NCBI RefSeq assembly: GCF_001440395.1
Contig: NZ_LLXZ01000062.1
Location: forward strand, 1-54,383
From: Bradyrhizobium jicamae
GTDB lineage: Bacteria > Pseudomonadota > Alphaproteobacteria > Rhizobiales > Xanthobacteraceae
Direction of reading: 5' to 3'
Length of the DNA: 54,383 nucleotides
This document shows positions 8,834 through 18,050 of this stretch, one piece after another; positions within the stretch are counted from its first letter, which is position 1; the number at the start of each line of letters is the position of its first letter. Below the pieces are notes generated by a model that was not told where the DNA came from, searched no databases, and worked only from the letters and a program-made list of their open reading frames with translations. The position numbers were made by a program, and so were the translations under genes.

Positions 8834-9186
8834 TTTAGTCTCCTGTCCTGCGATTCATGCAGTTGCATGCGGGACAGGTAATCCAAAAATCCTTACCGTG
8901 AATGACAAGGATGTGATGCGGCCTCAGTTGGATCGCGGTTGTGATGTTTTCGCAACGCGACCGGTCGAGCGACGCGTCAGGCGAAACTTTTCGTTCAGTC
9001 AACCCGCGCTCACGGCAATAATATTCTCGCTTTGTGAACGGCCGGTCGTGGCACCAGGTTACAAAACGCATATCAGCACTTCCGCGCACACGCGTCGCCC
9101 TTGCTTTACCAAGCCGGAAAATCCTGTTCCTACTATTGCAAAGCGACCGGGCCAAACCGGCCTGCAATCAAGGGGGAGAGACCGTC
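8834..9186. other. Divergent promoter region between porin and ThDP enzyme
   Basis: 353 bp without a convincing gene. It should hold the promoters of the porin (minus) and of the ThDP enzyme (plus). Apart from the porin leader hairpin I see no clear operator or conserved motif. Confidence 0.5.
8842..8878 (-). promoter_or_regulatory. Hairpin in porin mRNA leader adjoining the Shine-Dalgarno
   Basis: The arms CCTGTCC (8842-8848) and GGACAGG (8872-8878) are exactly complementary. Between them lies a second small palindrome, CATGCA..TGCATG. In the porin mRNA the 3' arm of the stem merges with the Shine-Dalgarno (GGACAGGAG), nine bases before the AUG, so pairing would hide part of the ribosome site. 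A regulatory role (small RNA target, stability) is inference. Confidence 0.5.
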
Positions 9187-10821
9187 ATGAAGCTCGGCGC
9201 CGCCATCGCGGAAATCATGAAGCGGGAGGGAATCGAGATCCTCTGCGGCTATCCGGTCAATCATCTCATTGAATATGCCGCCAATGCCGACATCCGCCCG
9301 GTGATGGTGCGCCAGGAGCGCATCGGCGTACACATGGCGGACGCGATCTCGCGCGTCACCTCGGGGCAATCGATCGGCGCGTTCTGCATGCAGCATGGGC
9401 CCGGCGCCGAGAACGCGATGGGCGGCGTCGCGCAGTGCTACGGCGAATCCGTCCCCGTGCTGGTGCTCCCGATGGGTTATGCGCGCCGGCTCGCCAATAT
9501 CGACCCGAATTTCAATTCCAGCCAGGCGATGAAGGCGTTCTCGAAATCGTCCGAGCCGATCAACATCGCGGCGGAAGTCTGCAACATCTTTCGCAGGGCA
9601 TTCACCAAACTGAAGAACGGCCGCGGCGGGCCGGTGATCGTCGAAATCCCCGCCGACATGTGGAACGAGGAAGTACCGGAACCGCTGAACTACACGCCGG
9701 TGCTGCGCACCCGCTACGGCGCCGATCCCGTACATGTGAAGGAGGCGGCGGCCCTGCTTGTCGCGGCAAAACGCCCAGTGATTTATGCCGGCCAGGGCGT
9801 GCACTACGCCAAGGCGTGGCCGCAGCTCAAACGGCTGGCCGAGCGCCTCGCCATTCCCGTCACGACCAGCCTTGGCGGCAAGTCGTCATTTCCGGAAACG
9901 CATCCGCTGTCGCTGGGATCAGGTGGCCTCGCCGTGCCGCGCGCAGTGCCGAAATTCCTGGGGGATGCCGACGTGATCTTCGGCATCGGCTGCTCGTTCA
10001 CCGAGACGTCGTTCGGCATCGCCATGCCGAAGGGCAAGACCATCATCCATTCCACGCTCGATCCCAACCACCTCAACAAGGATGTCGAGGCCAGGATCGG
10101 GCTGGTCGGCGACGCCGGCCTGGTGCTCGACGCGCTATTGGAAGAAATCGGCAAAACCGTAAAGTCGGATCGTGATGCGACGGCGGTGGCCGCCGAAATC
10201 GCCGCCTCCCACAGGGAATGGCTGGCGAAATGGATGCCGAAGCTGACCCATAACGACACGCCGCTGAATCCCTACCGCGTGCTGTGGGACCTGCAGCACA
10301 CCGTCGATATCAACAACACCATCATCACCCACGATGCCGGCAGCCCGCGCGACCAGTTGTCCCCGTTCTGGAAATCGGTCGAGCCGCTGTCCTATATCGG
10401 CTGGGGCAAGACCACGCAGCTCGGCTACGGCCTTGGCCTCGCAATGGGCGCCAAGCTGGCGAAACCCGACAAGCTCTGCATCAACGTCTGGGGCGATGCC
10501 GCGATCGGCTTCACCGGCATGGATTTCGAGACCGCGGTGCGCGAGCGCATCCCGATCATGTCGATCCTGCTGAACAATTTCTCGATGGCAATCGAATTGA
10601 AGGTGATGCCGATCTCGACCGAGAAATACCGCTCCACCGACATTTCCGGCGACTACGCCGCGATGGCCCGCGCCTTCGGCGGCTATGGCGAGCGGGTGTT
10701 GAGGCCGGAAGACATCATTCCTGCGATCAAGCGCGGCATTGCAAAGACGCGGGAAGGCGTCCCGGTGCTCTTGGAATTCATCACCAGCAAGGAGACCGAG
10801 GTGTCGAGGCCCGGGACCTGA
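9187..10821 (+). CDS. Thiamine-diphosphate-dependent enzyme (acetolactate synthase-like)
   Basis: A 544-residue ThDP enzyme with the three-domain fold of acetolactate synthases and benzoylformate decarboxylases. The N-terminal pyrimidine-binding domain has the catalytic Glu44 (VRQERIGVHMADA). The central domain spans about residues 185-320. The C-terminal pyrophosphate domain has the metal-binding motif starting GDAAIGFTGMDFETA and ending LLNNFS. ATG 9187 follows GGGGGAGAG, which fixes the start. The family substrate is usually a 2-oxo acid, but the substrate here cannot be read from sequence; the first domain differs enough from IlvB that branched-chain synthesis is unlikely. It is 21 bp ahead of, and probably co-transcribed with, a glutamine amidotransferase. 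Confidence 0.88.
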   Translation: MKLGAAIAEIMKREGIEILCGYPVNHLIEYAANADIRPVMVRQERIGVHMADAISRVTSGQSIGAFCMQHGPGAENAMGGVAQCYGESVPVLVLPMGYARRLANIDPNFNSSQAMKAFSKSSEPINIAAEVCNIFRRAFTKLKNGRGGPVIVEIPADMWNEEVPEPLNYTPVLRTRYGADPVHVKEAAALLVAAKRPVIYAGQGVHYAKAWPQLKRLAERLAIPVTTSLGGKSSFPETHPLSLGSGGLAVPRAVPKFLGDADVIFGIGCSFTETSFGIAMPKGKTIIHSTLDPNHLNKDVEARIGLVGDAGLVLDALLEEIGKTVKSDRDATAVAAEIAASHREWLAKWMPKLTHNDTPLNPYRVLWDLQHTVDINNTIITHDAGSPRDQLSPFWKSVEPLSYIGWGKTTQLGYGLGLAMGAKLAKPDKLCINVWGDAAIGFTGMDFETAVRERIPIMSILLNNFSMAIELKVMPISTEKYRSTDISGDYAAMARAFGGYGERVLRPEDIIPAIKRGIAKTREGVPVLLEFITSKETEVSRPGT

Positions 10822-10842
10822 GCAGCAGGCGAACAGTCACCG

Positions 10843-11556
10843 ATGCCGCGCGTCACCCTCATCGAAACCGGGCTCGTCAGCCCAACAAATCGCGAACTCC
10901 ACGGATCGTATCCGCAGATGTTCGAGCAGATGATCGGCGCCGCCGACGCCACCGTCATGCTCGATACCGTCGGCATTGCTGCCGGCGAGCCGTTGCCGGA
11001 TGTCAAAGGGCTGGAGGCGATCCTCATCACCGGCTCCCCGGCGGGAGTCTACGATCCCCTGGACTGGATCGCGCCGCTCGAGGATTTCGTGCGCACCGCC
11101 CACGACAGGCAGGTGCCGATGGTCGGGGTCTGCTTCGGCCATCAATTGATCGCGCAGGCGCTGGGCGGGACGGTGCGCAAATCGGAGAAAGGCTGGGGCC
11201 TCGGGCGGCATGTCTACGACGTCACGCCTGATAATGGCCTGATCGACGGCACGCGCATCGCGCTCGCCGCCTCGCACCAGGATCAGGTCATCACGCCGCC
11301 GGTCGGCGCCAACACCATCCTGTCCTCGGATTTCACGCCGCATGCAGGCCTGCTCTACGCCGGCGGTACCACGCTCTCGGTACAGCCACACCCGGAATTC
11401 TCCATCGGCTATGCGCTGGCCTGCTGCGAGATGGCGCATGCCAGAGGTCATGCACCTGACAACCTCGTCGCGGCCGCAAAGGCCTCGCTCGCCGAGCCCC
11501 TGGAAAGCGCCAGGCTCGGAGGCGCGATCACGCGCTTCCTGACGCGATCAGGGTGA
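10843..11556 (+). CDS. Class I glutamine amidotransferase-like protein
   Basis: A 237-residue GATase1-fold protein of the free-standing (GMP synthase-like) type. The nucleophile elbow is GVCFGHQ with Cys97, and the His-Glu of the triad is in QPHPEF, so all three catalytic residues are present. The oxyanion region ITGSPAGVYD is also family-like. These enzymes release ammonia from glutamine or cleave gamma-glutamyl bonds. Being 21 bp behind the ThDP enzyme suggests a joint pathway in which a 2-oxo acid-derived product is aminated or deglutamylated; this is inference from context only. Confidence 0.85.
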   Translation: MPRVTLIETGLVSPTNRELHGSYPQMFEQMIGAADATVMLDTVGIAAGEPLPDVKGLEAILITGSPAGVYDPLDWIAPLEDFVRTAHDRQVPMVGVCFGHQLIAQALGGTVRKSEKGWGLGRHVYDVTPDNGLIDGTRIALAASHQDQVITPPVGANTILSSDFTPHAGLLYAGGTTLSVQPHPEFSIGYALACCEMAHARGHAPDNLVAAAKASLAEPLESARLGGAITRFLTRSG

Positions 11557-11694
11557 CGTGCGCGCGACAAAAGGCTTGCCTCAAGACCTCCATGACGCTG
11601 GCTCTCACGCTTCCGGGATGAAATAATCCGACTGGAACCGCGGCGAGACGGCCCAATCGGCCCTGCCCGCGCCTGAACGCAATGGATCGTTGGA

Positions 11695-14600
11695 ATGGCG
11701 ACGCTTCCCGAGGACATTTCGGTCGCGATCGATGAGCTGGGATCAGCCATCACCGAGATGGAGTCGCACCTCGAATCCGCTCGCGCCGAGCGCGACGAGG
11801 CGAAGGCGCTCCAGACCGAGCTCGAAATCGAGAATGCGAATCTGCGCCGGGAACTGAACCTCGCGCGCGAGCAGCAGAAGGCTTCCGCGGGTATCCTCAG
11901 CGTCATCAGCAATTCGATGGCCGATACCAAACCGGTATTCGAACGCATCCTCTCCGGCATCAAGCATCTTTTTGACGGCGAGGAGAGCCTGATCTTTCTC
12001 ACCGGCGAAGAAGGCCTGTTGCAAATTGCGGCCGCGCGTGGCGCAAACGCCGAGGCCGCGCGCGAGCGGTTTCCGATTCCGATTGAAGGAACGGCAAGCG
12101 AGCTTGCGATTCGCGAGCGGCGGCTGGTGCGTTCTGCCGACGTCCAGAACGATCCGGACGTGCCGATCGACCTGCGCGAGACCGCTCGCAGGATCGGGCA
12201 AAACTATTCGATGGCCATTGCGCCCATGCTCTGGGAAGACAAGGCAATCGGCACGATTTTCGTGGGCCGCACCTCGATGGTGCCGTTTACGGACAGGGAG
12301 TGCGAACTGCTCAACGTTTTCGCCGATCAGGCGGTCATTGCAATCCAGAACGCGCGGCTGGTCAACGACACCCGCGAGGCGCTGGAGCGGCAGACGGCCA
12401 CCGCCGACATCCTCAAGGTGATTGCCTCCTCGCCCTCGGATGTGCAGCCGGTGTTCGAAGCCATCGCAGAAAGCGCCAAGCGCTTGCTGGGCGGATTCTC
12501 GACCACGGTACTGCATTTCATCGGCGAAGAGCTTCATCTGGTTGCCTACACACCGACCAGTCCCGAGGCCGATGAAGCGCTGAAGGCCTCCTTCCCGCGC
12601 AAGCTCGCGGAATTCCCGGTCTTTGCGCTGGTCCGTAACGGCGAGACTATCCAGTTCGCCGACACCGAAGCCGAAGGGGTGCCGGAAGCGAACCGGGAAT
12701 TGGCCCGGCTGCGCGGCTTCCGCAGCGTGCTGTTCACACCCCTGATGAACCGCGGGACGCCGGTCGGCATGATCAGCGTCACGCGAGCGGAGCCCGGCGC
12801 CTTCGCGCGTCACCACGTTCAACTGCTCAAGACCTTCGCCGACCAGGCGGTGATCGCCATCGAAAATACACGTCTCTTCAACGAAACGCAGGAGGCGCTG
12901 GAGCGGCAGACGGCAACGGCGGATATCCTGAAGGTCATCGCGAGTTCGCCGTCGGACACAACCCCGGTGTTCGATACCATCGCCGACAGCGCCAACCGCC
13001 TGATCGGCGGCTTTTCGGCCGCCGTGTTCCGCTACATCGACGACAAGATTCATCTGGCTGCCTTCACGCCGACCGACGCGGAAGGCGACGCCTTCCTGCG
13101 GTCCTCATTCCCGATCCCGCTGGACAAGTTTCCGCCCTACCAGCTGACGCGCCAGGGGGCACCGGCTGAATTGCCCGATACCGATCTCGAGCCGGCGGCG
13201 CGCAACATTGCGCGGGCCCGCGGCTATCGCAGCATGCTGTTCGCGCCGCTGATGAATGACGGTGAGGCCGTCGGCATCATCACCGTCACCCGCGTCGCGC
13301 CCGGCCCATTCGGCGAACAGCACACCCGCTTGCTGCAGATGTTCGCCGACCAGGCCGTGATCGCGATCAAGAATGTCGGACTGTTCAACGAGGTGAAGGC
13401 GCGGACCGATGACCTCAGCGAATCCCTGCGACAGCAAACCGCCGTCGGCGACGTGCTCAAGACTATCAGCCGTTCGACTTTCGAATTGCAGCCGGTACTC
13501 GACACGCTGGTGCAGTCGGCGGCGCATCTTTGTGACGCCGACATGGCCTTCATCATGCGCCGCGTGGACGACGAATACCGCGCAGGCGCCGCCGTCGGCT
13601 ACACCGAGGCCTATATCGACTTCCTTACCAACCACCCGCTGGTTGTCGATCGCGGCACGGTGACTGGCCGCTCCGTGCTCGAGCGGCGCCCGGTCCAGAT
13701 TCTGGACGTGAAGGCTGATCCCGAATACACGCTTCAAGAGACTTACACTCTCGCCGGCCAGCGCACCACGGTCGGCGTGCCGTTGTTGCGCGAGAACGAA
13801 CCAATCGGCGTGATCGTGCTGGCACGCCGGCGCGTCGAACCGTTCACGCAGAAGCAGATCGACCTTGTCGCCACCTTTGCCGACCAGGCAGTGATCGCGA
13901 TCGAGAATGTCCGCTTGTTCAACGAAGTTCACCAGCGCACCGAGGACCTGAGCGAAGCCCTTCAGCAGCAGACCGCCACCGGCGAGGTGCTGAAGGTGAT
14001 CGCCTCCTCGCCGACCGACGTAAACCCCGCCCTCCAGGCCATTGTCGAAAGCGCCTGCACCTTCTGCAATGCCTATGATGCCGGCGTGCTGCTGAAGATT
14101 GGCGACAATTTGCATTTCAGCGCCCATCACGGACCCATTCGGACAGGTCAAGAGCCGCGTCCAATCAACAGAGACTGGGTCGTAGGTCGCTCGGTCGTCG
14201 ACAAGACACCGGTGCAGGTGTCCGATTTTCAGGCTCCCGAGGCCGCCGAGTTTCCGGAGGGACAGCGGCAGTCGCGCGAACAGGGGCACCGCTGCACGCT
14301 CAGCGTACCGCTCTTGCGGGAGGGAGAGGCTATCGGCGCAATCGCATTGCGTCGCCTGGAACCGGCAGCCTTCAGCGACAAGCAGATCGCGCTGCTGCAG
14401 ACCTTTGCCGACCAGGCCGTGATCGCCATCGGCAATGTGCGGCTGTTCGAAGAGGTGCAGGCCAAGACGCGCGACCTGTCGGAAGCCCTCACCTATCAGA
14501 CCGGAAGCGCCAATATTCTCCGCGTCATCGCCGCGTCGCCAACTGACATCAATCCTGTCCTTAATGCCATCGCCGAAAGCGCCTGCGAGCTCTTGAACGC

Positions 14601-16404
14601 TTATGATGCGGTATTGCGCCTGAAGAAGGACGACAATCTCTGCTTCAGCGCCCACCATGGCCCGATATCGACGTTCAGGAATGAACGGCCCATCAACAGG
14701 GACTGGACGGCAGGCCGCGCGGTCGTCGATCGGCGGCCGATACAAATCAACGACCTGCTTGCTCCGGAGGGAGATGAATTTCCCGAAGCGCGGGAATTGG
14801 CTCTGCAGCAGGGCCACCGCACCATCATGAGCGTGCCCCTGCTGCGCGAGGGCGAGAGCCTGGGCGCGATTACGCTTCGTCGCCTGGAGGTGAATCCATT
14901 CAGCGACAAGCAAATCGCGCTGCTGCAGACCTTCGCCGACCAGGCCGTGATTGCCATCGGCAATGTGCGCTTGTTCGAGGAGGTACAGGCCAAGACGCGC
15001 GATCTGGAGGAATCGCTGCAGCAGCAGACCGCGACCGCGGACGTACTCAGGGTGATCAGCGCCTCGCCCGGAGAACTAGAGCCGGTGTTCCAGGCCATGC
15101 TGGAAAACGCCGGGCGACTCTGCGAGGCGAAATTTGCGATGCTGCGCCTGTTGAAAGGCGACCAATTTCACGGCGTCGCCGCGTGGAATTTGCCTCCCGC
15201 CTTCGGCGAATTTCTTGCGCAGACTCCGATCCGCGTCGACCCCAAGCTTCCGCTGGGCAGCGTCGTCACTACAAGGCAGCCGGTTCACGTCCATGATGTT
15301 TTGCAGCATGAGGCCTATCTTGAGCGCTATCCGGGCATGATCGCACTCGCGGAAATCGGCGGCGGCCGCACGCTGCTGCAGGTGCCCATGCTCAAGGAGA
15401 ATCAACTCGTCGGAACGATCGGCCTCTACCGTCAGGAGGTCCGGCCGTTCACCGAGAAGCAGATCGCTTTGGTGCAGAACTTTGCTGCCCAAGCCGTGAT
15501 CGCTATCGAAAATGCTCGCTTGCTTAACGAACTCCGCCAACGCACCAGCGACCTGTCCCAATCGCTGGACGACCTCCGCACCGCGCAGGACCGACTGGTG
15601 CAGACCGAAAAGCTCGCCTCGCTTGGCCAGCTCACCGCGGGCATCGCGCACGAGATCAAGAATCCGCTCAACTTCGTCAACAATTTCGCTGCCCTTTCAG
15701 CCGAATTGACCGAGGAACTGAACGACGTCCTCAAGCCCACCGAACTCGCCGACAAGATCCGCGCAGAAGTCGACGAGCTGACAGGGCTCTTGAGGGGCAA
15801 CCTTGAGAAAGTCGTGCAGCACGGCAAGCGCGCTGATTCCATCGTCAAGAACATGCTTCTGCATTCGCGCGAGGGTGGCGGCGAGCACCGGCTGTCCGAC
15901 ATCAACGCACTGGTGGATGAGAGCCTCAACCTTGCCTATCACGGCGCCCGCGCCGAGAAGCCGGGCTTCAACGTCACACTGGAGCGCGATTTCGATCCGG
16001 CCGCAGGCGAGCTCGACCTGTTCCCGCAGGAGATTACCCGCGTGATCCTTAATCTGGTCTCGAATGGCTTTTACGCGGTGACCAGGCGCAACAAGGAAGG
16101 CAGCGAAGCCGGCTTCGAGCCGACGCTGCGGGCCAGCACGAAAAACCTCGGCGAAAGCGTCGAAATCCGCATCCGCGACAACGGCACCGGCATTCCGCCC
16201 GAGGTAAAGGAAAAGATGTTCAACCCCTTCTTCACCAGCAAGCCGGCCGGCGAAGGGACCGGCCTGGGCCTGTCGATGAGCCATGACATCGTCGTGAAAC
16301 AGCACGGCGGGACAATTGACGTGGAGACCCAGCCGGGCCATTTCACCGAATTCCGCATCGTGTTGCCGCGAGCAAGCAATTTTGCAGAAAAGTCCAGAGG
16401 GTAG
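11695..16404 (+). CDS. Histidine kinase with seven tandem GAF domains
   Basis: A 1569-residue soluble kinase with no membrane helix. After an N-terminal coiled coil (residues 10-65) come seven GAF domains of ~170 residues. Each opens with a variant of ILKVIASSPSDVQPVF and closes with FADQAVIAIENARLFNE, joined by short coiled-coil signalling helices. The catalytic part has His1319 in LTAGIAHEIKNPLNFVNNF and a HATPase_c domain with LVSNGFYAV, RDNGTGIPPEV and GEGTGLGLSMS. GAF domains bind small ligands or sense redox state; which is not evident, as no phytochrome-type Cys is seen. GAF5 and GAF6 are near-duplicates. The stop is two bases before the GTG of the receiver gene, so the three-gene unit is one operon. 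Confidence 0.92.
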   Translation: MATLPEDISVAIDELGSAITEMESHLESARAERDEAKALQTELEIENANLRRELNLAREQQKASAGILSVISNSMADTKPVFERILSGIKHLFDGEESLIFLTGEEGLLQIAAARGANAEAARERFPIPIEGTASELAIRERRLVRSADVQNDPDVPIDLRETARRIGQNYSMAIAPMLWEDKAIGTIFVGRTSMVPFTDRECELLNVFADQAVIAIQNARLVNDTREALERQTATADILKVIASSPSDVQPVFEAIAESAKRLLGGFSTTVLHFIGEELHLVAYTPTSPEADEALKASFPRKLAEFPVFALVRNGETIQFADTEAEGVPEANRELARLRGFRSVLFTPLMNRGTPVGMISVTRAEPGAFARHHVQLLKTFADQAVIAIENTRLFNETQEALERQTATADILKVIASSPSDTTPVFDTIADSANRLIGGFSAAVFRYIDDKIHLAAFTPTDAEGDAFLRSSFPIPLDKFPPYQLTRQGAPAELPDTDLEPAARNIARARGYRSMLFAPLMNDGEAVGIITVTRVAPGPFGEQHTRLLQMFADQAVIAIKNVGLFNEVKARTDDLSESLRQQTAVGDVLKTISRSTFELQPVLDTLVQSAAHLCDADMAFIMRRVDDEYRAGAAVGYTEAYIDFLTNHPLVVDRGTVTGRSVLERRPVQILDVKADPEYTLQETYTLAGQRTTVGVPLLRENEPIGVIVLARRRVEPFTQKQIDLVATFADQAVIAIENVRLFNEVHQRTEDLSEALQQQTATGEVLKVIASSPTDVNPALQAIVESACTFCNAYDAGVLLKIGDNLHFSAHHGPIRTGQEPRPINRDWVVGRSVVDKTPVQVSDFQAPEAAEFPEGQRQSREQGHRCTLSVPLLREGEAIGAIALRRLEPAAFSDKQIALLQTFADQAVIAIGNVRLFEEVQAKTRDLSEALTYQTGSANILRVIAASPTDINPVLNAIAESACELLNAYDAVLRLKKDDNLCFSAHHGPISTFRNERPINRDWTAGRAVVDRRPIQINDLLAPEGDEFPEARELALQQGHRTIMSVPLLREGESLGAITLRRLEVNPFSDKQIALLQTFADQAVIAIGNVRLFEEVQAKTRDLEESLQQQTATADVLRVISASPGELEPVFQAMLENAGRLCEAKFAMLRLLKGDQFHGVAAWNLPPAFGEFLAQTPIRVDPKLPLGSVVTTRQPVHVHDVLQHEAYLERYPGMIALAEIGGGRTLLQVPMLKENQLVGTIGLYRQEVRPFTEKQIALVQNFAAQAVIAIENARLLNELRQRTSDLSQSLDDLRTAQDRLVQTEKLASLGQLTAGIAHEIKNPLNFVNNFAALSAELTEELNDVLKPTELADKIRAEVDELTGLLRGNLEKVVQHGKRADSIVKNMLLHSREGGGEHRLSDINALVDESLNLAYHGARAEKPGFNVTLERDFDPAAGELDLFPQEITRVILNLVSNGFYAVTRRNKEGSEAGFEPTLRASTKNLGESVEIRIRDNGTGIPPEVKEKMFNPFFTSKPAGEGTGLGLSMSHDIVVKQHGGTIDVETQPGHFTEFRIVLPRASNFAEKSRG

Positions 16405-16406
16405 CC

Positions 16407-16796
16407 GTGAGTGTTCTGGTCCTGGTTGTCGATGACGAACCCGATGTGGAAGCGTTGTTCCGCCAGCAATTTCGCCGCGACCTGCGCGCGCAGCGATTCG
16501 TCATGGACTTCGCCAGTTCCGCGTCGGACGCGCTGGCGCGCGTCGGCTCGCCCACCGAGCATTCGCTGATCCTGATCCTGTCCGACATCAACATGCCCGG
16601 CATGACAGGGCTGGAAATGCTGCCGAAGGTCAAGGAAATGCGGCCCGAGGTGCCGGTCATCATGATCACGGCCTATGGCGATGCCGACACCAAGCGCAAG
16701 GCGCTCGAGAACGGCGCAACCGACCTTCTGACCAAACCGATCGACTTCGCGACGCTGCGTCAGGAGATCGATGCCAGGCTCGAGCAAGCCGCATGA
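16407..16796 (+). CDS. Single-domain response regulator (CheY-like)
   Basis: A 129-residue receiver domain without output domain. It has the acidic pair Asp9/Asp10, phospho-acceptor Asp60 (LSDINMPG), Thr in MITAYGD and Lys in LLTKPIDF. It starts with GTG at 16407, two bases after the kinase stop, and its end overlaps the next gene by ATGA. It is likely a phosphate acceptor for the seven-GAF kinase, either relaying or competing with the receiver-cyclase encoded next. Confidence 0.92.
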   Translation: MSVLVLVVDDEPDVEALFRQQFRRDLRAQRFVMDFASSASDALARVGSPTEHSLILILSDINMPGMTGLEMLPKVKEMRPEVPVIMITAYGDADTKRKALENGATDLLTKPIDFATLRQEIDARLEQAA

Positions 16797-18040
16797 CCGC
16801 AACCATCCTTGTGGTCGATGATGAGCCGGATCTGGAAGCGCTGATCCTTCAGAAATTCCGGCGGCAGCTTCGCGAGGGGTTGGTCAGCTTCATGTTTGCG
16901 CGCGACGGGCTCGAGGCGTTGCAGTCGCTCGAAGCGCATCCGCACGTCGACCTGGTGGTTTCCGACATCAACATGCCGCGAATGGACGGCTTGACGCTGC
17001 TCGCCAGGCTGCAAGAGTCCGAGGAAAAGAAATCGACCATTATCGTGTCGGCCTACGGCGACATGAGCAACATCCGCACTGCGATGAATCGCGGCGCATT
17101 CGACTTCGTGACCAAGCCGATCGATTTCGTCGATCTCGAAGCGACGATCGACAAGACCCTGCGGCACATCGAAATGCTGCGCGAGGCACGTCGCCGTCAG
17201 GCGGAAGCCGAGCGCGCCCATGCCTCGCTCTCCCGCTATTTCTCGCCCGAGCTCGCCAAGCGGCTTGCGTCCGGCGTCGGCGACAGCACGGAGGTGACCT
17301 GGCGCGAGGTTGCAGTCATCTTCACCGACATAACCGGCTTCACCTCGCTCGTGGAGACTGCCGCGCCCGAACTCCTTGGGGAACTGCTCAACGAATACGT
17401 GGCCGGAATGACCGACGTCGTCTTCGCGCATGAGGGGACCGTGGCAAAGGTGATCGGCGATGCGATCGAGGTACTGTTCAATGCGCCCAGCGACCAGCCC
17501 GACTATGCGACGCGCGCAGTCGCCTGCGCAGGGGAGCTCGACGCATGGGCGGAGGCATTTCGCGAACGGTGGAAGGCGAGAGGCGTGAATTTCGGCGCCA
17601 CCCGCATCGGCGCTCACGCCGGTCCTGCGCTGGTCGGCAATTTCGGTGGCGGCCGCTTCTTTGACTACACTGCTTATGGCGACGCCATCAACACGGCGGC
17701 GAGGCTTGAAGCGGCGAACAAGGTGCTCGGCACCCGGATCTGCGTCAGCGCGACGATTGCAAACGCGGCGGAGAATTTCGCGGGACGACCGGTCGGCGAT
17801 CTCGTGCTGCGTGGGCGCAGCGAACCATTGCGCGCCTACGAGCCGTTATCGGCCGCGAGTTTTGGTGCGCCGGCGACATCGCAATATGGCGAAGCTTTCG
17901 CCAAGCTTGAGGCCGGCGATGGCAGTGCAATGCCGGCCTTTGCCGCACTTGTCGGCGCGCACGCCGAGGATCCTCTGGCCAACTTTCACCTGAAGCGGCT
18001 GCTCAACGGCGCGAAGGGTGTCCGTATGCAGCTTGAATAG
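16793..18040 (+). CDS. Receiver domain-class III adenylate cyclase fusion
   Basis: A 415-residue output protein of the operon. Residues 1-120 are a receiver (Asp58 in VSDINMPR; Lys in FVTKPIDF). A helical linker ([19 protein letters not shown]) leads to a class III cyclase domain of about 180 residues. Both metal Asp residues are present (FTDITGF and KVIGDAIEV), as is an adenine-selecting Lys/Asp pair ([14 protein letters not shown]), and the Asn and Arg in [10 protein letters not shown] that stabilise the transition state. It should therefore make cAMP rather than cGMP. The ATG overlaps the preceding stop (ATGA). It ends 10 bp before the convergent exporter gene. Confidence 0.93.
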   Translation: MTATILVVDDEPDLEALILQKFRRQLREGLVSFMFARDGLEALQSLEAHPHVDLVVSDINMPRMDGLTLLARLQESEEKKSTIIVSAYGDMSNIRTAMNRGAFDFVTKPIDFVDLEATIDKTLRHIEMLREARRRQAEAERAHASLSRYFSPELAKRLASGVGDSTEVTWREVAVIFTDITGFTSLVETAAPELLGELLNEYVAGMTDVVFAHEGTVAKVIGDAIEVLFNAPSDQPDYATRAVACAGELDAWAEAFRERWKARGVNFGATRIGAHAGPALVGNFGGGRFFDYTAYGDAINTAARLEAANKVLGTRICVSATIANAAENFAGRPVGDLVLRGRSEPLRAYEPLSAASFGAPATSQYGEAFAKLEAGDGSAMPAFAALVGAHAEDPLANFHLKRLLNGAKGVRMQLE

Positions 18041-18050
18041 CTGGACGACC

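Noticed and set aside
9040..9060. TGGCAC-N5-TACA resembling a sigma-54 promoter before the ThDP enzyme
   Set aside because: The -12 element lacks the required GC (TTGC), so the match is only half of the consensus.
13105..14913. 602-codon open frame on the minus strand within the seven-GAF kinase
   Set aside because: It mirrors the repetitive GAF coding sequence and has no recognisable protein features; the plus-strand gene explains the region fully.
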